From: Pseudomonadota bacterium
GTDB taxonomy: Bacteria > Pseudomonadota > Gammaproteobacteria > Burkholderiales > Burkholderiaceae_C
Direction: 5' to 3'
NCBI GenBank assembly: GCA_021845505.1
Contig: JAJZVU010000026.1
Coordinates: forward strand, 1 to 53,140
Length of the DNA: 53,140 nucleotides
The notes under the pieces were generated by a model, which worked only from the letters and a program-made list of their open reading frames with translations, was not told where the DNA came from and searched no databases. This document shows positions 1-7,221 of this stretch, piece by piece; the first letter of the stretch is position 1, and each line of letters starts with the position of its first letter. Position numbers and translations under genes: made by a program.

Positions 1-121
1 AGATCGCCCCCAGCACGTTGCCGTCGCCGGGCGCAGCCTCCAGGCGCAGCAGCTGGGCTTGCGCGTCGCTCAGCAATTCGCGGGACTCGGCGAGGAATTC
101 CTGCAGGATATCGTTGTCCAT
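1..121 (-). CDS. cheA: CheA chemotaxis histidine kinase, N-terminal fragment
   Basis: The first 40 residues of a protein running off the left edge of the window. It begins MDNDILQEFLAESRELLSDA, the usual opening of the CheA HPt (P1) domain, which carries the phosphorylated histidine further on. CheA is the cytoplasmic kinase that receives signals from MCP/CheW arrays and phosphorylates CheY. The ATG at 121 lies 99 bases after the cheZ stop, so it is third in a cheY-cheZ-cheA operon. The phospho-His and kinase domains are outside the window, so the assignment rests on the N-terminus and the neighbours. Confidence 0.85.
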   Translation of the reverse strand, partial: MDNDILQEFLAESRELLSDAQAQLLRLEAAPGDGNVLGAI

Positions 122-220
122 CGCGCTATCGCTCGATTGTGCTCGGGGTCGTCGGGGGCTCGCGTTGGCAGGCTTCGCAGGCATCGTCGGCCGCCGCGCG
201 CGGCCGCCGGCTCGGATGCC

Positions 221-778
221 TCAGATGCCCAGTTGCGAAAGCAGGTCGTCGACGTTGTCCTGGTTCAGGCGCCCGCCGCCGAAGGTGTCGGCAGCGCCGG
301 CATCGGGCGCGGGCGCCGGGGTCTCGAAACCGGCGCCGCTGAGCTGCAGCAGCGCCTCCTGGATGCGCGACTCCACGGCCTGGAGCAGCGCGATGGTCTT
401 GAGCAATCGCTGGCCCGCCAGATCCTGGCTTTGCTGGGTGGTGAGAATGGTCTGCAGGTGCCCCTCCAGGCGTTGCAGCCGCTGGTCGATGAAACCCCCG
501 TCGGTGTCGCGTATGGCTTGCAGTTCGGCCTGCGCGGCTTCCACGGCCTCCAGGGTGTGCATGGCCTGCTGTTCGCTCAGCCGCAGCGCTTCCTGCAGCG
601 GATGGGTGGCGCCGGGCAGGTCGCTGGACGCGTGCAGGATGCGCTGCACACCCTGGGTCAGCAGCGCATCGGCCTGTCGCAGGTTGCGCAACGCCTCGCC
701 GCCGGCGTCGAGGTCGGATGCGGCGCAGGCCTGGGTGCCGCGCAGCGCCGTTGCGCCGTCTTCGGGAGGAAGGGTCAT
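221..778 (-). CDS. cheZ: CheZ, CheY-phosphate phosphatase
   Basis: A 185-residue, mostly helical protein. CheZ dephosphorylates CheY-P and resets the motor signal. The catalytic helix is visible around residues 115-127, with QDLAGQ giving the conserved Asp119 and Gln123. The C-terminus [14 protein letters not shown] is the CheY-binding tail typical of CheZ. The ATG overlaps the cheY stop as ATGA, so the two genes are translationally coupled. The protein is a little shorter than E. coli CheZ (214 residues), mainly at the N-terminus. Confidence 0.95.
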   Translation of the reverse strand: MTLPPEDGATALRGTQACAASDLDAGGEALRNLRQADALLTQGVQRILHASSDLPGATHPLQEALRLSEQQAMHTLEAVEAAQAELQAIRDTDGGFIDQRLQRLEGHLQTILTTQQSQDLAGQRLLKTIALLQAVESRIQEALLQLSGAGFETPAPAPDAGAADTFGGGRLNQDNVDDLLSQLGI

Positions 779-1212
779 GATCCTTGCCCCCCCTGTGCAT
801 GCGCGCCCTGCGCGGCGTGCAGGCGCTGCAGGATGCTGTCGATCTTGGCCTTGAGCACGTCGGCCGGGAAGGGCTTGACGATGTAGCCGTTGACCCCGGC
901 CTGGGCGGCGGCCAGGATGTTTTCCTTCTTCGCCTCGGCGGTGACCATCAATACCGGCAGGCCGCGAATCTGCGGGTCGGAACTGGCGCGGATTTCGCGC
1001 AGCAGGTCGATGCCCTGCATATTGGGCATGTTCCAGTCGGTGACCACGAATTCGATGCCGCCGGCCTGGATGCGCTTCAGCGCCTGCACGCCGTCCTCGG
1101 CCTCATCGATCGTGCCCGTGACGTGGCCGGTCTGCATGAGCAGGCCGCGCACGATGCGACGCATGGTCGGAAAATCGTCAACAACGAGAAACTTCAAGGG
1201 ATGCTCCGGCAT
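775..1212 (-). CDS. cheY: CheY chemotaxis response regulator
   Basis: A 145-residue single receiver domain. The acidic pair Asp12-Asp13, the phospho-acceptor Asp59 (in [12 protein letters not shown]), the Thr of VTAEAK and the Lys of YIVKPF are all present. CheY-P binds FliM/FliN and switches motor rotation. The reading frame stays open upstream, but the ATG at 1212 gives the standard CheY start ([13 protein letters not shown]). It also leaves room for the sigma-28 promoter at 1240-1266. A Gly/Gln/Ala-rich tail of about 15 residues follows the receiver fold. The TGA stop overlaps the cheZ start. Confidence 0.96.
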   Translation of the reverse strand: MPEHPLKFLVVDDFPTMRRIVRGLLMQTGHVTGTIDEAEDGVQALKRIQAGGIEFVVTDWNMPNMQGIDLLREIRASSDPQIRGLPVLMVTAEAKKENILAAAQAGVNGYIVKPFPADVLKAKIDSILQRLHAAQGAHAQGGQGS

Positions 1213-1239
1213 GGCGGAACCGCGAGGGTCCCCACTGGA

Positions 1240-1266
1240 ATGACGGCACAGCGGGCGCCGACTTGA
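1240..1266 (-). promoter_or_regulatory. Sigma-28 (FliA) promoter for cheY-cheZ-cheA
   Basis: On the minus strand TCAAGTCG (1259-1266) is followed after exactly 11 bases by GCCGTCAT (1240-1247). The enteric FliA consensus is TAAAGTTT-N11-GCCGATAA. The first 8-mer is identical to the one in front of flgM, and the fliC promoter has the same layout. The -10 end lies 28 bases before the cheY ATG. Confidence 0.75.
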
Positions 1267-1522
1267 GGTGGCGGGCAATGGCCTGCGGATGGCTCGCGCG
1301 GTCGACGACGCACGGCGGTCGGCGCCGCCATTGTGCGCTGGGCGAGCCGGCGGAGGGAATCGGGCGGCAGCGCGTGTCGCAGGAATGCCGCAAGCGCCGC
1401 GCGCGCGCCGCGGATGGCGCGCGAAGCGCGAGCAAAGCGCCTCGCGGAGGTACCATCGCAGGCTGAGTTCGGTCGCGGCGGGCCTTGCGCAAGCCGGGCA
1501 CGCATCCTGGAAGCAATTTCCC
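1267..1522. other. Divergent intergenic stretch between cheY and motA
   Basis: About 256 bases with no gene I can support. It has runs rich in CG dinucleotides and GCGCGAAGCGCG-like inverted repeats around 1400-1440. No convincing sigma-28, sigma-54 or sigma-70 promoter for motA was found by eye. A weak CAAAGCGC near 1434 is not followed by a GCCGATAA-like element at the right distance. Confidence 0.5.
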
Positions 1523-2383
1523 ATGTTTCTCCTGATCGGTTACGTGTTGTCCCTGGCTGCCATTTTCGGCGGCTACATGGCCGAGGGCGGGCATATCGGC
1601 GCGCTGGTGCAGCCCTTCGAACTGCTGATGATCGCCGGGGGTGCGTTCGGTGCCTTCTTCGCATCGACCTTCCCGAAATCGTTCAAGGCGACGATCAAGG
1701 CGCTGCCGATGGCGATGAAGGGTTCGACCTACTCCAAGGATGCCTACATGGAGTTGCTGTCGCTGCTCAACGAGCTGTTCACCCGCATGCGGCAGAACGG
1801 GTTGATGGCCATCGAAGGCGATGTCGAAGAGCCCGAGAACAGCGAAATCTTCAAGAAGTACCCGCATATTGCGTCCGATCATCATGTGCTGGAATTCATC
1901 ACCGATTATCTGCGGTTGATGATCGGGGGCAACCTCGGCGTGATGGAAATGGAAAACCTGATGGATGTCAATATCGAGACCCATCACCGTGAAGCGGAGA
2001 TCCCGGTGCACGCGATGACGCGTACCGCCGACAGCATGCCGGCGTTCGGCATCGTCGCCGCGGTGATGGGAGTGGTGCACACCATGGCCTCGGTGGACAA
2101 GCCGCCTGCGGTGCTCGGCGAACTGGTCGGCGCGGCGCTGGTCGGCACCTTCCTGGGCATCCTGATCGGCTACGCGATCCTGGCGCCCGTGGCCGCGCGC
2201 ATGGAGGACCGGGCGCACGAGGGCACGAAGATGCTCGAATGCATCAAGGTCGCGCTGCTGGCGACCATGAATGCCTATCCGCCGCAGGTCGCGGTGGAAT
2301 TCGCGCGCAAGGTGCTGTTCAGCAACGAGCGTCCGAGTTTCACCGAACTGGAAAGCCATCTGCGCGAAGCCAAGGGAAAGTGA
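1523..2383 (+). CDS. motA: MotA, flagellar stator proton-channel subunit
   Basis: 286 residues, the normal length for MotA. The inner-membrane protein has four transmembrane segments, two near the N-terminus (starting [17 protein letters not shown]) and two around residues 170-220. The cytoplasmic loop between them ([20 protein letters not shown]) would contact FliG. The TM3 motif [16 protein letters not shown] carries the conserved proline. Together with MotB it forms the torque-generating stator. The reading frame is open further upstream, but the ATG at 1523 is where MotA homology begins. motB follows after 3 bases. Confidence 0.96.
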   Translation: MFLLIGYVLSLAAIFGGYMAEGGHIGALVQPFELLMIAGGAFGAFFASTFPKSFKATIKALPMAMKGSTYSKDAYMELLSLLNELFTRMRQNGLMAIEGDVEEPENSEIFKKYPHIASDHHVLEFITDYLRLMIGGNLGVMEMENLMDVNIETHHREAEIPVHAMTRTADSMPAFGIVAAVMGVVHTMASVDKPPAVLGELVGAALVGTFLGILIGYAILAPVAARMEDRAHEGTKMLECIKVALLATMNAYPPQVAVEFARKVLFSNERPSFTELESHLREAKGK

Positions 2384-2386
2384 ACC

Positions 2387-3430
2387 ATGGCCGAGCCCAA
2401 GCCGCAGCCCATCGTCATCAAGAAGGTCAAGAAGATCGTCGCCGGCGGCCATGGCGCCGCGTGGAAGATCGCCTACGCCGATTTCGTCACGGCGATGATG
2501 GCCTTCTTCCTGCTGATGTGGCTGCTCGGCTCGTCGACCAAGGCGCAGCTGCAAGGCATCGCGAAGTACTTCCAGCAGCCGCTGAAGGTGGCGCTGGAAG
2601 GCGGTCCGGGCAGCGGTTCGGCGACTTCGGTGCTGCCCGGCGGAGGCACCGACCTGACGCGCACCGTCGGCCAGGTGCGCAACGGAGCCACTCCCGGCCG
2701 GACGGTCAGGCCCAACGCGACGACCACGGTGGTGGTGCGCGAGGAGCAGATCGACCGCGCGAACCTGGAGGCGCTGAAAAAGACCCTCGAGCACCAGATC
2801 CGCATCAACCCCCAGCTCAGCGCGTTTCGCAACCAATTGCTGATCGACATCACCCGCGACGGCCTGCGCATCCAGGTGGTCGACAGCGAAAAGCGGCCGA
2901 TGTTCGCGCTCGGCGGGGCCGAACTGCAGAGCTACGCCAAGACCATTTTCCGGGACATCGCGCCCACGCTGAACAGCCTGCCGAACTCCATCAGTATCAC
3001 CGGGCATACCGACGCGCTGACCTACCAGAACCAAGGCAAGGGCTACAGCAACTACAACCTGTCGGCGGATCGGGCGAACGCGGTGCGCCAGGTCCTGGTG
3101 CGCTCGGGGCTCGACGAATCCAAGGTGCTGCGGGTCGTGGGCATGGCCTCGGTGGCGCCGTTCGACCCGAGCAACCCGAATTCCCCGCTCAACCGCCGGG
3201 TCAGCGTGCTGGTATTGACTCGCAAGGCCGCCTCGCGCATCCTCAAGGAGCAGGGCGCCGAGCAGACGGCGTCGAGCGCGGCCCAGGCCAATGCGCGCCT
3301 GACGGCCAGCCAGCCGGGCACGGCATCGGCGCCGCGCGCTGCCGCGCCGCAGCCGGCCCGGTTGCCGCTGGCGCCCCAGGCGGCCAGGCCTCTGGTCCCG
3401 CCGCTTGTCAAAATTGCGCCCAAGGCGTGA
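2387..3430 (+). CDS. motB: MotB, peptidoglycan-anchored stator subunit
   Basis: 347 residues. A basic cytoplasmic N-terminus leads into one transmembrane helix with the proton-binding Asp32 (AYADFVTAMMAFF). A periplasmic linker and plug region follow, then a C-terminal OmpA-like peptidoglycan-binding domain (about 200-285: ITGHTDAL, NLSADRANAVRQVL, NPNSPLNRRVSVLVL). The last 60 residues are Ala/Pro-rich. The gene is only 3 bases from motA. A second MotB-type gene lies at 42646-43539, so the cell has two B subunits. Confidence 0.96.
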   Translation: MAEPKPQPIVIKKVKKIVAGGHGAAWKIAYADFVTAMMAFFLLMWLLGSSTKAQLQGIAKYFQQPLKVALEGGPGSGSATSVLPGGGTDLTRTVGQVRNGATPGRTVRPNATTTVVVREEQIDRANLEALKKTLEHQIRINPQLSAFRNQLLIDITRDGLRIQVVDSEKRPMFALGGAELQSYAKTIFRDIAPTLNSLPNSISITGHTDALTYQNQGKGYSNYNLSADRANAVRQVLVRSGLDESKVLRVVGMASVAPFDPSNPNSPLNRRVSVLVLTRKAASRILKEQGAEQTASSAAQANARLTASQPGTASAPRAAAPQPARLPLAPQAARPLVPPLVKIAPKA

Positions 3431-3439
3431 AATCTGCCC

Positions 3440-3466
3440 TCAAGTCGGCTGCCCCTGTGTCGTTGA
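3440..3466 (+). promoter_or_regulatory. Sigma-28 (FliA) promoter for flgM
   Basis: TCAAGTCG (3440-3447), an 11-base spacer, then GTCGTTGA (3459-3466). The fliC promoter has the same -10 octamer and the cheY promoter has the same -35 octamer. The promoter lies just after the motB stop and 27 bases before the flgM ATG. It would let free sigma-28 raise its own anti-sigma factor. Confidence 0.75.
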
Positions 3467-3493
3467 GCACTACAGCAACCTGATCCGGTCATC

Positions 3494-3838
3494 ATGCATC
3501 CCATCCAGCCCAGCCTCAGCCAGGCCGCCAGCCAGGCTTCCAGCGGCAGCGCGCAGCGCCTGGACGCCGGGCAGTCGCGCGCGCCGGGCGGACCGTCCGC
3601 GGGCGGCGCTGCGAGCAGCGCCGGCGCCGAGACGGTGTCGATCTCCCAGTCTGCGCGCCAGCTGCTGCAGGGTGCTGCGCTGCAGGCCGGGGCGCCGGCT
3701 TCGGCGCAGCGCCTGAGCGCCTTGCGCCAGGCGATCGCCTCGGGGACCTACACGGTCAACACCCGGCAGATCGCCCAGGGGCTGCTGCGCGACAGCCGGG
3801 CGCTGGGCTCCGCCGCGGGCGGCGGCGCCGGGTCCTGA
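3494..3838 (+). CDS. flgM: FlgM, anti-sigma-28 factor
   Basis: 114 residues with a long disordered Ser/Ala/Gly-rich N-terminus. The conserved C-terminal part is visible from about residue 50 (ETVSISQSARQL, then RLSALRQAIASGTYTVNTRQIAQGLL). FlgM binds FliA and is exported through the finished hook, which frees sigma-28 for late genes. It is longer than the E. coli protein (97 residues) because of the N-terminal spacer and a Gly/Ala tail. It has its own sigma-28 promoter, and flgN follows after 20 bases. Confidence 0.9.
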   Translation: MHPIQPSLSQAASQASSGSAQRLDAGQSRAPGGPSAGGAASSAGAETVSISQSARQLLQGAALQAGAPASAQRLSALRQAIASGTYTVNTRQIAQGLLRDSRALGSAAGGGAGS

Positions 3839-3858
3839 ACCGGCCGTCGGGTCGCGCG

Positions 3859-4263
3859 ATGACGGCAGCAGGGTCGAGCGAGCCCCCGACCGCGGCCACG
3901 CGCGCCATCGAGCTGCTCGAGCAGCTGGCGCAACTGCTGGAGGAGGAGTTCGAGGCCCTGCTGCAGTCCCACGATGCCGGGCGCATCGAGCAGCTGGCAG
4001 CCGGCAAGAGCGCCTTGTGCGCGCAGATCGATGCCTTGCAGCCCCAAGCCGCCGACGATGCGGCACGGCTGCAGCGCGTGCGCGAGCTGGCGCAAGCCGT
4101 CGCGCAGGCCAACCAGCGCAACGGCGCGATGCTGGCTGCGCTGATCCGCAACACCCGCGGCGCGCTGGACGTGCTGCGCGGTACCGACAAGTCCGGCGCG
4201 GTCTACGGTCCGCAGGGCCGCACGCTGGACGGCACCGCGGCCAAGCCGCTGGGCAGCGCCTGA
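3859..4263 (+). CDS. flgN: FlgN, export chaperone for FlgK and FlgL
   Basis: 134 residues, almost wholly helical, with Leu heptads (IELLEQLAQLLEEEFEALL). The FlgN signature is present: a K..L...I region, the QANQRNGAMLAALIRNTRGAL helix and a C-terminal VYGPQGRT element. FlgN holds the hook-filament junction proteins for export. It sits directly after flgM, the usual pairing. A second small gene with a similar C-terminal YG element is found beside flgK (23745-24152). Confidence 0.88.
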   Translation: MTAAGSSEPPTAATRAIELLEQLAQLLEEEFEALLQSHDAGRIEQLAAGKSALCAQIDALQPQAADDAARLQRVRELAQAVAQANQRNGAMLAALIRNTRGALDVLRGTDKSGAVYGPQGRTLDGTAAKPLGSA

Positions 4264-4294
4264 GCTGCGGCATGCGCCACGTCCCTGCCACGCC

Positions 4295-4543
4295 ATGCTG
4301 ATCCTCAGCCGACGCAGCGGGGAGGCGATCCGCATCGGCAAGGACATCCGCATCGTCGTGGTCCAGCTCGGCGGCGGCAAGGTGAGGCTGGGAATCGACG
4401 GCCCGCGCGACCTGCGCATCCTGCGCGAGGAGCTCTACGAAATGGTGGCGGGCCTGAACCAGCGTGCGCAGGCGGCCGACCCCGGCGCGCTGGAGCAGTG
4501 GCTGCAGCAACCGCCGCCGGCCAAGCCGGAGGGTTCGTCCTGA
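4295..4543 (+). CDS. csrA: CsrA, RNA-binding translational regulator
   Basis: 82 residues. The core MLILSRRSGEAIRIG through LREELYEMV is the CsrA fold, including the RNA-contacting Leu4 and the Arg of LREELY (Arg44 in E. coli). CsrA binds GGA motifs in leaders and represses or stabilises mRNAs. The protein has about 20 residues more than E. coli CsrA, ending in a Pro/Ala-rich tail. CsrA proteins paired with FliW tend to be longer. It lies between flgN and fliW, which suggests control of flagellin translation. Confidence 0.95.
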   Translation: MLILSRRSGEAIRIGKDIRIVVVQLGGGKVRLGIDGPRDLRILREELYEMVAGLNQRAQAADPGALEQWLQQPPPAKPEGSS

Positions 4544-4601
4544 TGCGCTGCCGGGCGGTCGACCCCGCGCCGTCGGCGCGCACTCACCCGGAGGGCCTTG
4601 G

Positions 4602-5081
4602 ATGACCGTGCATGCCACCCGCCTCGGGCTGGTCGAGGTGCTGCCGCAGCAGCGCTGGACCTGCTCGCAGCCGCTGGCCGGCCTGGAGGACCTGCGCGAG
4701 TTCGTGCTGCTGCACGTCGCGTCGCAGGGGCCGTTCCTGTGGCTGCAGTCGCTGGAGGTGGCCGAACTGGCCTTCGTGGTGTGCGATGCGGCATGCTTCG
4801 GGCTGCGCTACCTGGCGGCCGGCGACTTCGACCCCGGCGCGCTGCTCGCGCCGCCCTGCGTGATGGTGATCCTGCCGCGCGCGCCCGGCGAGGTCCTGCG
4901 CGTGCATTCGCAGGCCCCGCTGCTGTTCGACGTCGGGCAGGCGCGCCTGCGCCAGCAGGTGTTCGAGGCCGAGCAGGTGCAGGGCGACGGCAACTGGGTC
5001 GGGCCGTCCGCCTGCGCCGCGGTCAACCCGGCCTGGGCCGAGCGCATCATCAGCGTGCAGCCGCTGCGCGCGGGGGCCTGA
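4602..5081 (+). CDS. fliW: FliW, flagellar assembly factor and CsrA antagonist
   Basis: 159 residues. FliW features include the GLEDLREFVLLHV segment, FLWLQSLEVAELAFVVCDA, and a C-terminal NPAWAERIISVQPL. In Bacillus, FliW binds either flagellin or CsrA; when flagellin is secreted FliW is freed, sequesters CsrA and relieves repression of flagellin translation. The ATG at 4602 follows a GGAG site by a few bases. The gene is directly downstream of csrA. Its TGA abuts the convergent ycgR stop with no bases between. Confidence 0.9.
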   Translation: MTVHATRLGLVEVLPQQRWTCSQPLAGLEDLREFVLLHVASQGPFLWLQSLEVAELAFVVCDAACFGLRYLAAGDFDPGALLAPPCVMVILPRAPGEVLRVHSQAPLLFDVGQARLRQQVFEAEQVQGDGNWVGPSACAAVNPAWAERIISVQPLRAGA

Positions 5082-5813
5082 TCAGAGGCGGCTGTCGAGC
5101 ACCAGGTCGCGGTCGCGCTGGTGCACGTAGCGCTGCAGGTGCACTTCCTGGCGCGGCTGCAGTTGCTGGAACTGCAGGCCCAGCACCCGCGCCGGCGGCT
5201 GCTGCGCGCGGGCGCGCAGCGTCTGCGCGAAGCGCACCAGCGCCGAGCAGGTCACGGCCTGGCCCGACACCCTGAAGGACACGCGCTCGATCCAGTCGTT
5301 GACCGCGAAGGGCGTGGCCTCGCCGGCCCCGATCTGCAGCCGCATGCCGCTGATGCTCAGGTCCAGGCATTCGGCGCGCACGCTGCGACCGCCGCGTCGC
5401 TGCAGTTCCAGCGCGACGACCTCGTTCGTGCCCACCGGAACCCTGAAATGCGAGCGTCGCTGCAGGTGGTAGACGGCGTGCGGCCAGCGCAGTTGCAGCG
5501 CCTGCGTGCCGTCCCATCTGTGCTGGCCCTCGATCAGGCAGCGCAGCCCCGCCTGGACGCCGGCCGCCAGGCCGAGGAAAAAGGCCTCGCCTCCGGCCTG
5601 CGGCGGCTCCTCGGGGCGCGGACTCGGTTCCTCGAGCAGGATGTAGGTGCGTCCCGAGTCCAGGTAGAGCAGCCGGGTCGTGCGCTCGGTCTGATCGCCG
5701 GGCAGGTACAGGGTCAGCCATTCGCGGCCGCGCTGCATGCGCTCGAGGGTCTGGAAGGAACGCGAATGCACCCTGAAGGTCTCCTGGAACAGGGTGCGCA
5801 GGATGCCGGACAT
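5082..5813 (-). CDS. ycgR: YcgR-like PilZ flagellar brake protein
   Basis: 243 residues. The N-terminal part (about 1-110) resembles the YcgR_N domain. The C-terminal PilZ domain has the c-di-GMP motif RRSHFR (around 119-124) and DLSISGMRL (around 151-159). YcgR bound to c-di-GMP contacts MotA/FliG and slows the motor. It lies 15 bases after the EAL-HDOD gene and probably shares its transcript. It converges on fliW with zero spacing. Confidence 0.85.
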   Translation of the reverse strand: MSGILRTLFQETFRVHSRSFQTLERMQRGREWLTLYLPGDQTERTTRLLYLDSGRTYILLEEPSPRPEEPPQAGGEAFFLGLAAGVQAGLRCLIEGQHRWDGTQALQLRWPHAVYHLQRRSHFRVPVGTNEVVALELQRRGGRSVRAECLDLSISGMRLQIGAGEATPFAVNDWIERVSFRVSGQAVTCSALVRFAQTLRARAQQPPARVLGLQFQQLQPRQEVHLQRYVHQRDRDLVLDSRL

Positions 5814-5828
5814 GACTCGACCGCCGTA

Positions 5829-7109
5829 TCAGATTCCCAGGTTTTCAGCCCAGGCCAGCGCTTCCAGGTGGGCCATCGCGACCGCGCGCTGGTTCAGCCC
5901 GAGCAGGCCGGCGTGCTGGTCGATTTCGTCCCAGTCCTCGCGTTCACAGGCGAGCACGATCTGCAGGTAGGGACCGAAGGCGCCGCGGCGCTCGCGCAGC
6001 GCCAGCACCACCTGTTCGGGCAGGGAGATTTCCTCCAGCGCCTTGTCCAGCGGAACCCCGAGCATGGCGTCGAGCAGCGAGAACACGCCGGCGATGAAGG
6101 CGTTGTCCCCCTCCTCGGCAGGCAGCATGCCGCGGCTGAGCAGTTCCATCATGCGGCCGCGGGTGATGGCCACGCGAGCCTGGCTGGAGGCCGCGCTGCT
6201 GCCCGGAGTCGTGGCCAGCAGCAGCACCAGCCAGCGCAGCAGCTTCTGGTAGCCCAGGATCACCACCGCATGGCGGAACGAGGTGACCTCGGTCATCAGC
6301 CCGAAGCCCGAGGAGTTGATGTAGCGCAGCAGCTTGAACGACAGGGTCGGGTCGTGCTTGAGCACTTCCTCGATGCGCGGAACCTCGGCCTGCTTGTTCA
6401 CCAGGTCGATGAGTTGCAGCACCGTCGCGTAGGCGGGGTTGGCGACCTTGGCGCTGACCGTCTGCGGGCGAGCGAAGTAGTAGCCCTGGAACAGGTGCAG
6501 TCCGGCCGCGAAGTATTCGTCGAAGGCCTGCTGGGTCTCGACCTTCTCGGCGATCAGCCGCAGCCCGGGATGCAGCGCGGCGCGCCGCAGCAGCACCGGC
6601 AGCACGCCGGCCGGCAACGCCTGCACGTCGACCTGGATGTAGCCCAGCAACGGCAACCAGGCCGCGTACGGCGCGGTGATCGCATGCACGCCAGCGGCCA
6701 GCGAGAAGCCCTTGTCGCGCAGCGCCTGCATCGCGACCGCGGCGGCGGCGATCTGCGCCGCATCGTCGCCGGCGGCGCGCGGCAGCTCGAGCACGATGCG
6801 CTGCGGGAAGACGATCTCCAGGTACTCGGCGCCCAGGTCCTCGAGGCGCACGTTGAGGAACGCGAGCTTGTCGCCGAACAGGTTCTCCGCGGAAATGCTC
6901 GACAGCGCGTGGAACAGCAGCGCCGAGTCCGACGCCCGGCTGTGCCGGCTGGGCGCCTGGGTGCTGCTGGCGCTTTCCCGCGCCAGCAGTTCGTAGCCGA
7001 TGATGCTCTGCTTGCGATCGAGGATCGGCTGGCGCGCGATGTGCGCGTAGGTGTAGCCGTCGCCGGTTTCGGCAGCGATCACGGACTCTGGCGTCGGGGA
7101 CGGTGGCAT
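5829..7109 (-). CDS. Degenerate EAL domain fused to HDOD (YuxH-type) signalling protein
   Basis: 426 residues from the ATG at 7109; a TTG at 7139 in the same frame would add ten. The N-terminal half is an EAL phosphodiesterase fold in which the signature is altered: GYELLAR replaces the E-x-L centre, and AEKVET replaces AEGVET. FQGYYFARPQ is kept. Catalytic activity is therefore doubtful. The C-terminal half (about 215-426) is an HDOD domain (VLQLIDLVN, DPTLSFKLLRYINSSGF, FRHAVVILGYQKLLRWL). This architecture occurs in YuxH/CdgJ-type proteins that affect motility. ycgR follows at once, so the pair probably links c-di-GMP to the motor. Confidence 0.82.
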   Translation of the reverse strand: MPPSPTPESVIAAETGDGYTYAHIARQPILDRKQSIIGYELLARESASSTQAPSRHSRASDSALLFHALSSISAENLFGDKLAFLNVRLEDLGAEYLEIVFPQRIVLELPRAAGDDAAQIAAAAVAMQALRDKGFSLAAGVHAITAPYAAWLPLLGYIQVDVQALPAGVLPVLLRRAALHPGLRLIAEKVETQQAFDEYFAAGLHLFQGYYFARPQTVSAKVANPAYATVLQLIDLVNKQAEVPRIEEVLKHDPTLSFKLLRYINSSGFGLMTEVTSFRHAVVILGYQKLLRWLVLLLATTPGSSAASSQARVAITRGRMMELLSRGMLPAEEGDNAFIAGVFSLLDAMLGVPLDKALEEISLPEQVVLALRERRGAFGPYLQIVLACEREDWDEIDQHAGLLGLNQRAVAMAHLEALAWAENLGI

Positions 7110-7221
7110 CGGGTCGGCGGGGCGGTGGCTCGGTGACAATACCGTGCGCTCACGCGGGAGATGCTAGCAGGCTGTCGAACTGCCGGAGGGGGACGCGCGC
7201 CCGGCCAAGCCGACCCGCGGG

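Noticed and set aside
1434-1460. Possible sigma-28 promoter for motA (CAAAGCGC then ACCATCGC)
   Set aside because: The spacer fits but the -10 does not resemble GCCGATAA or the three good sites of this window.
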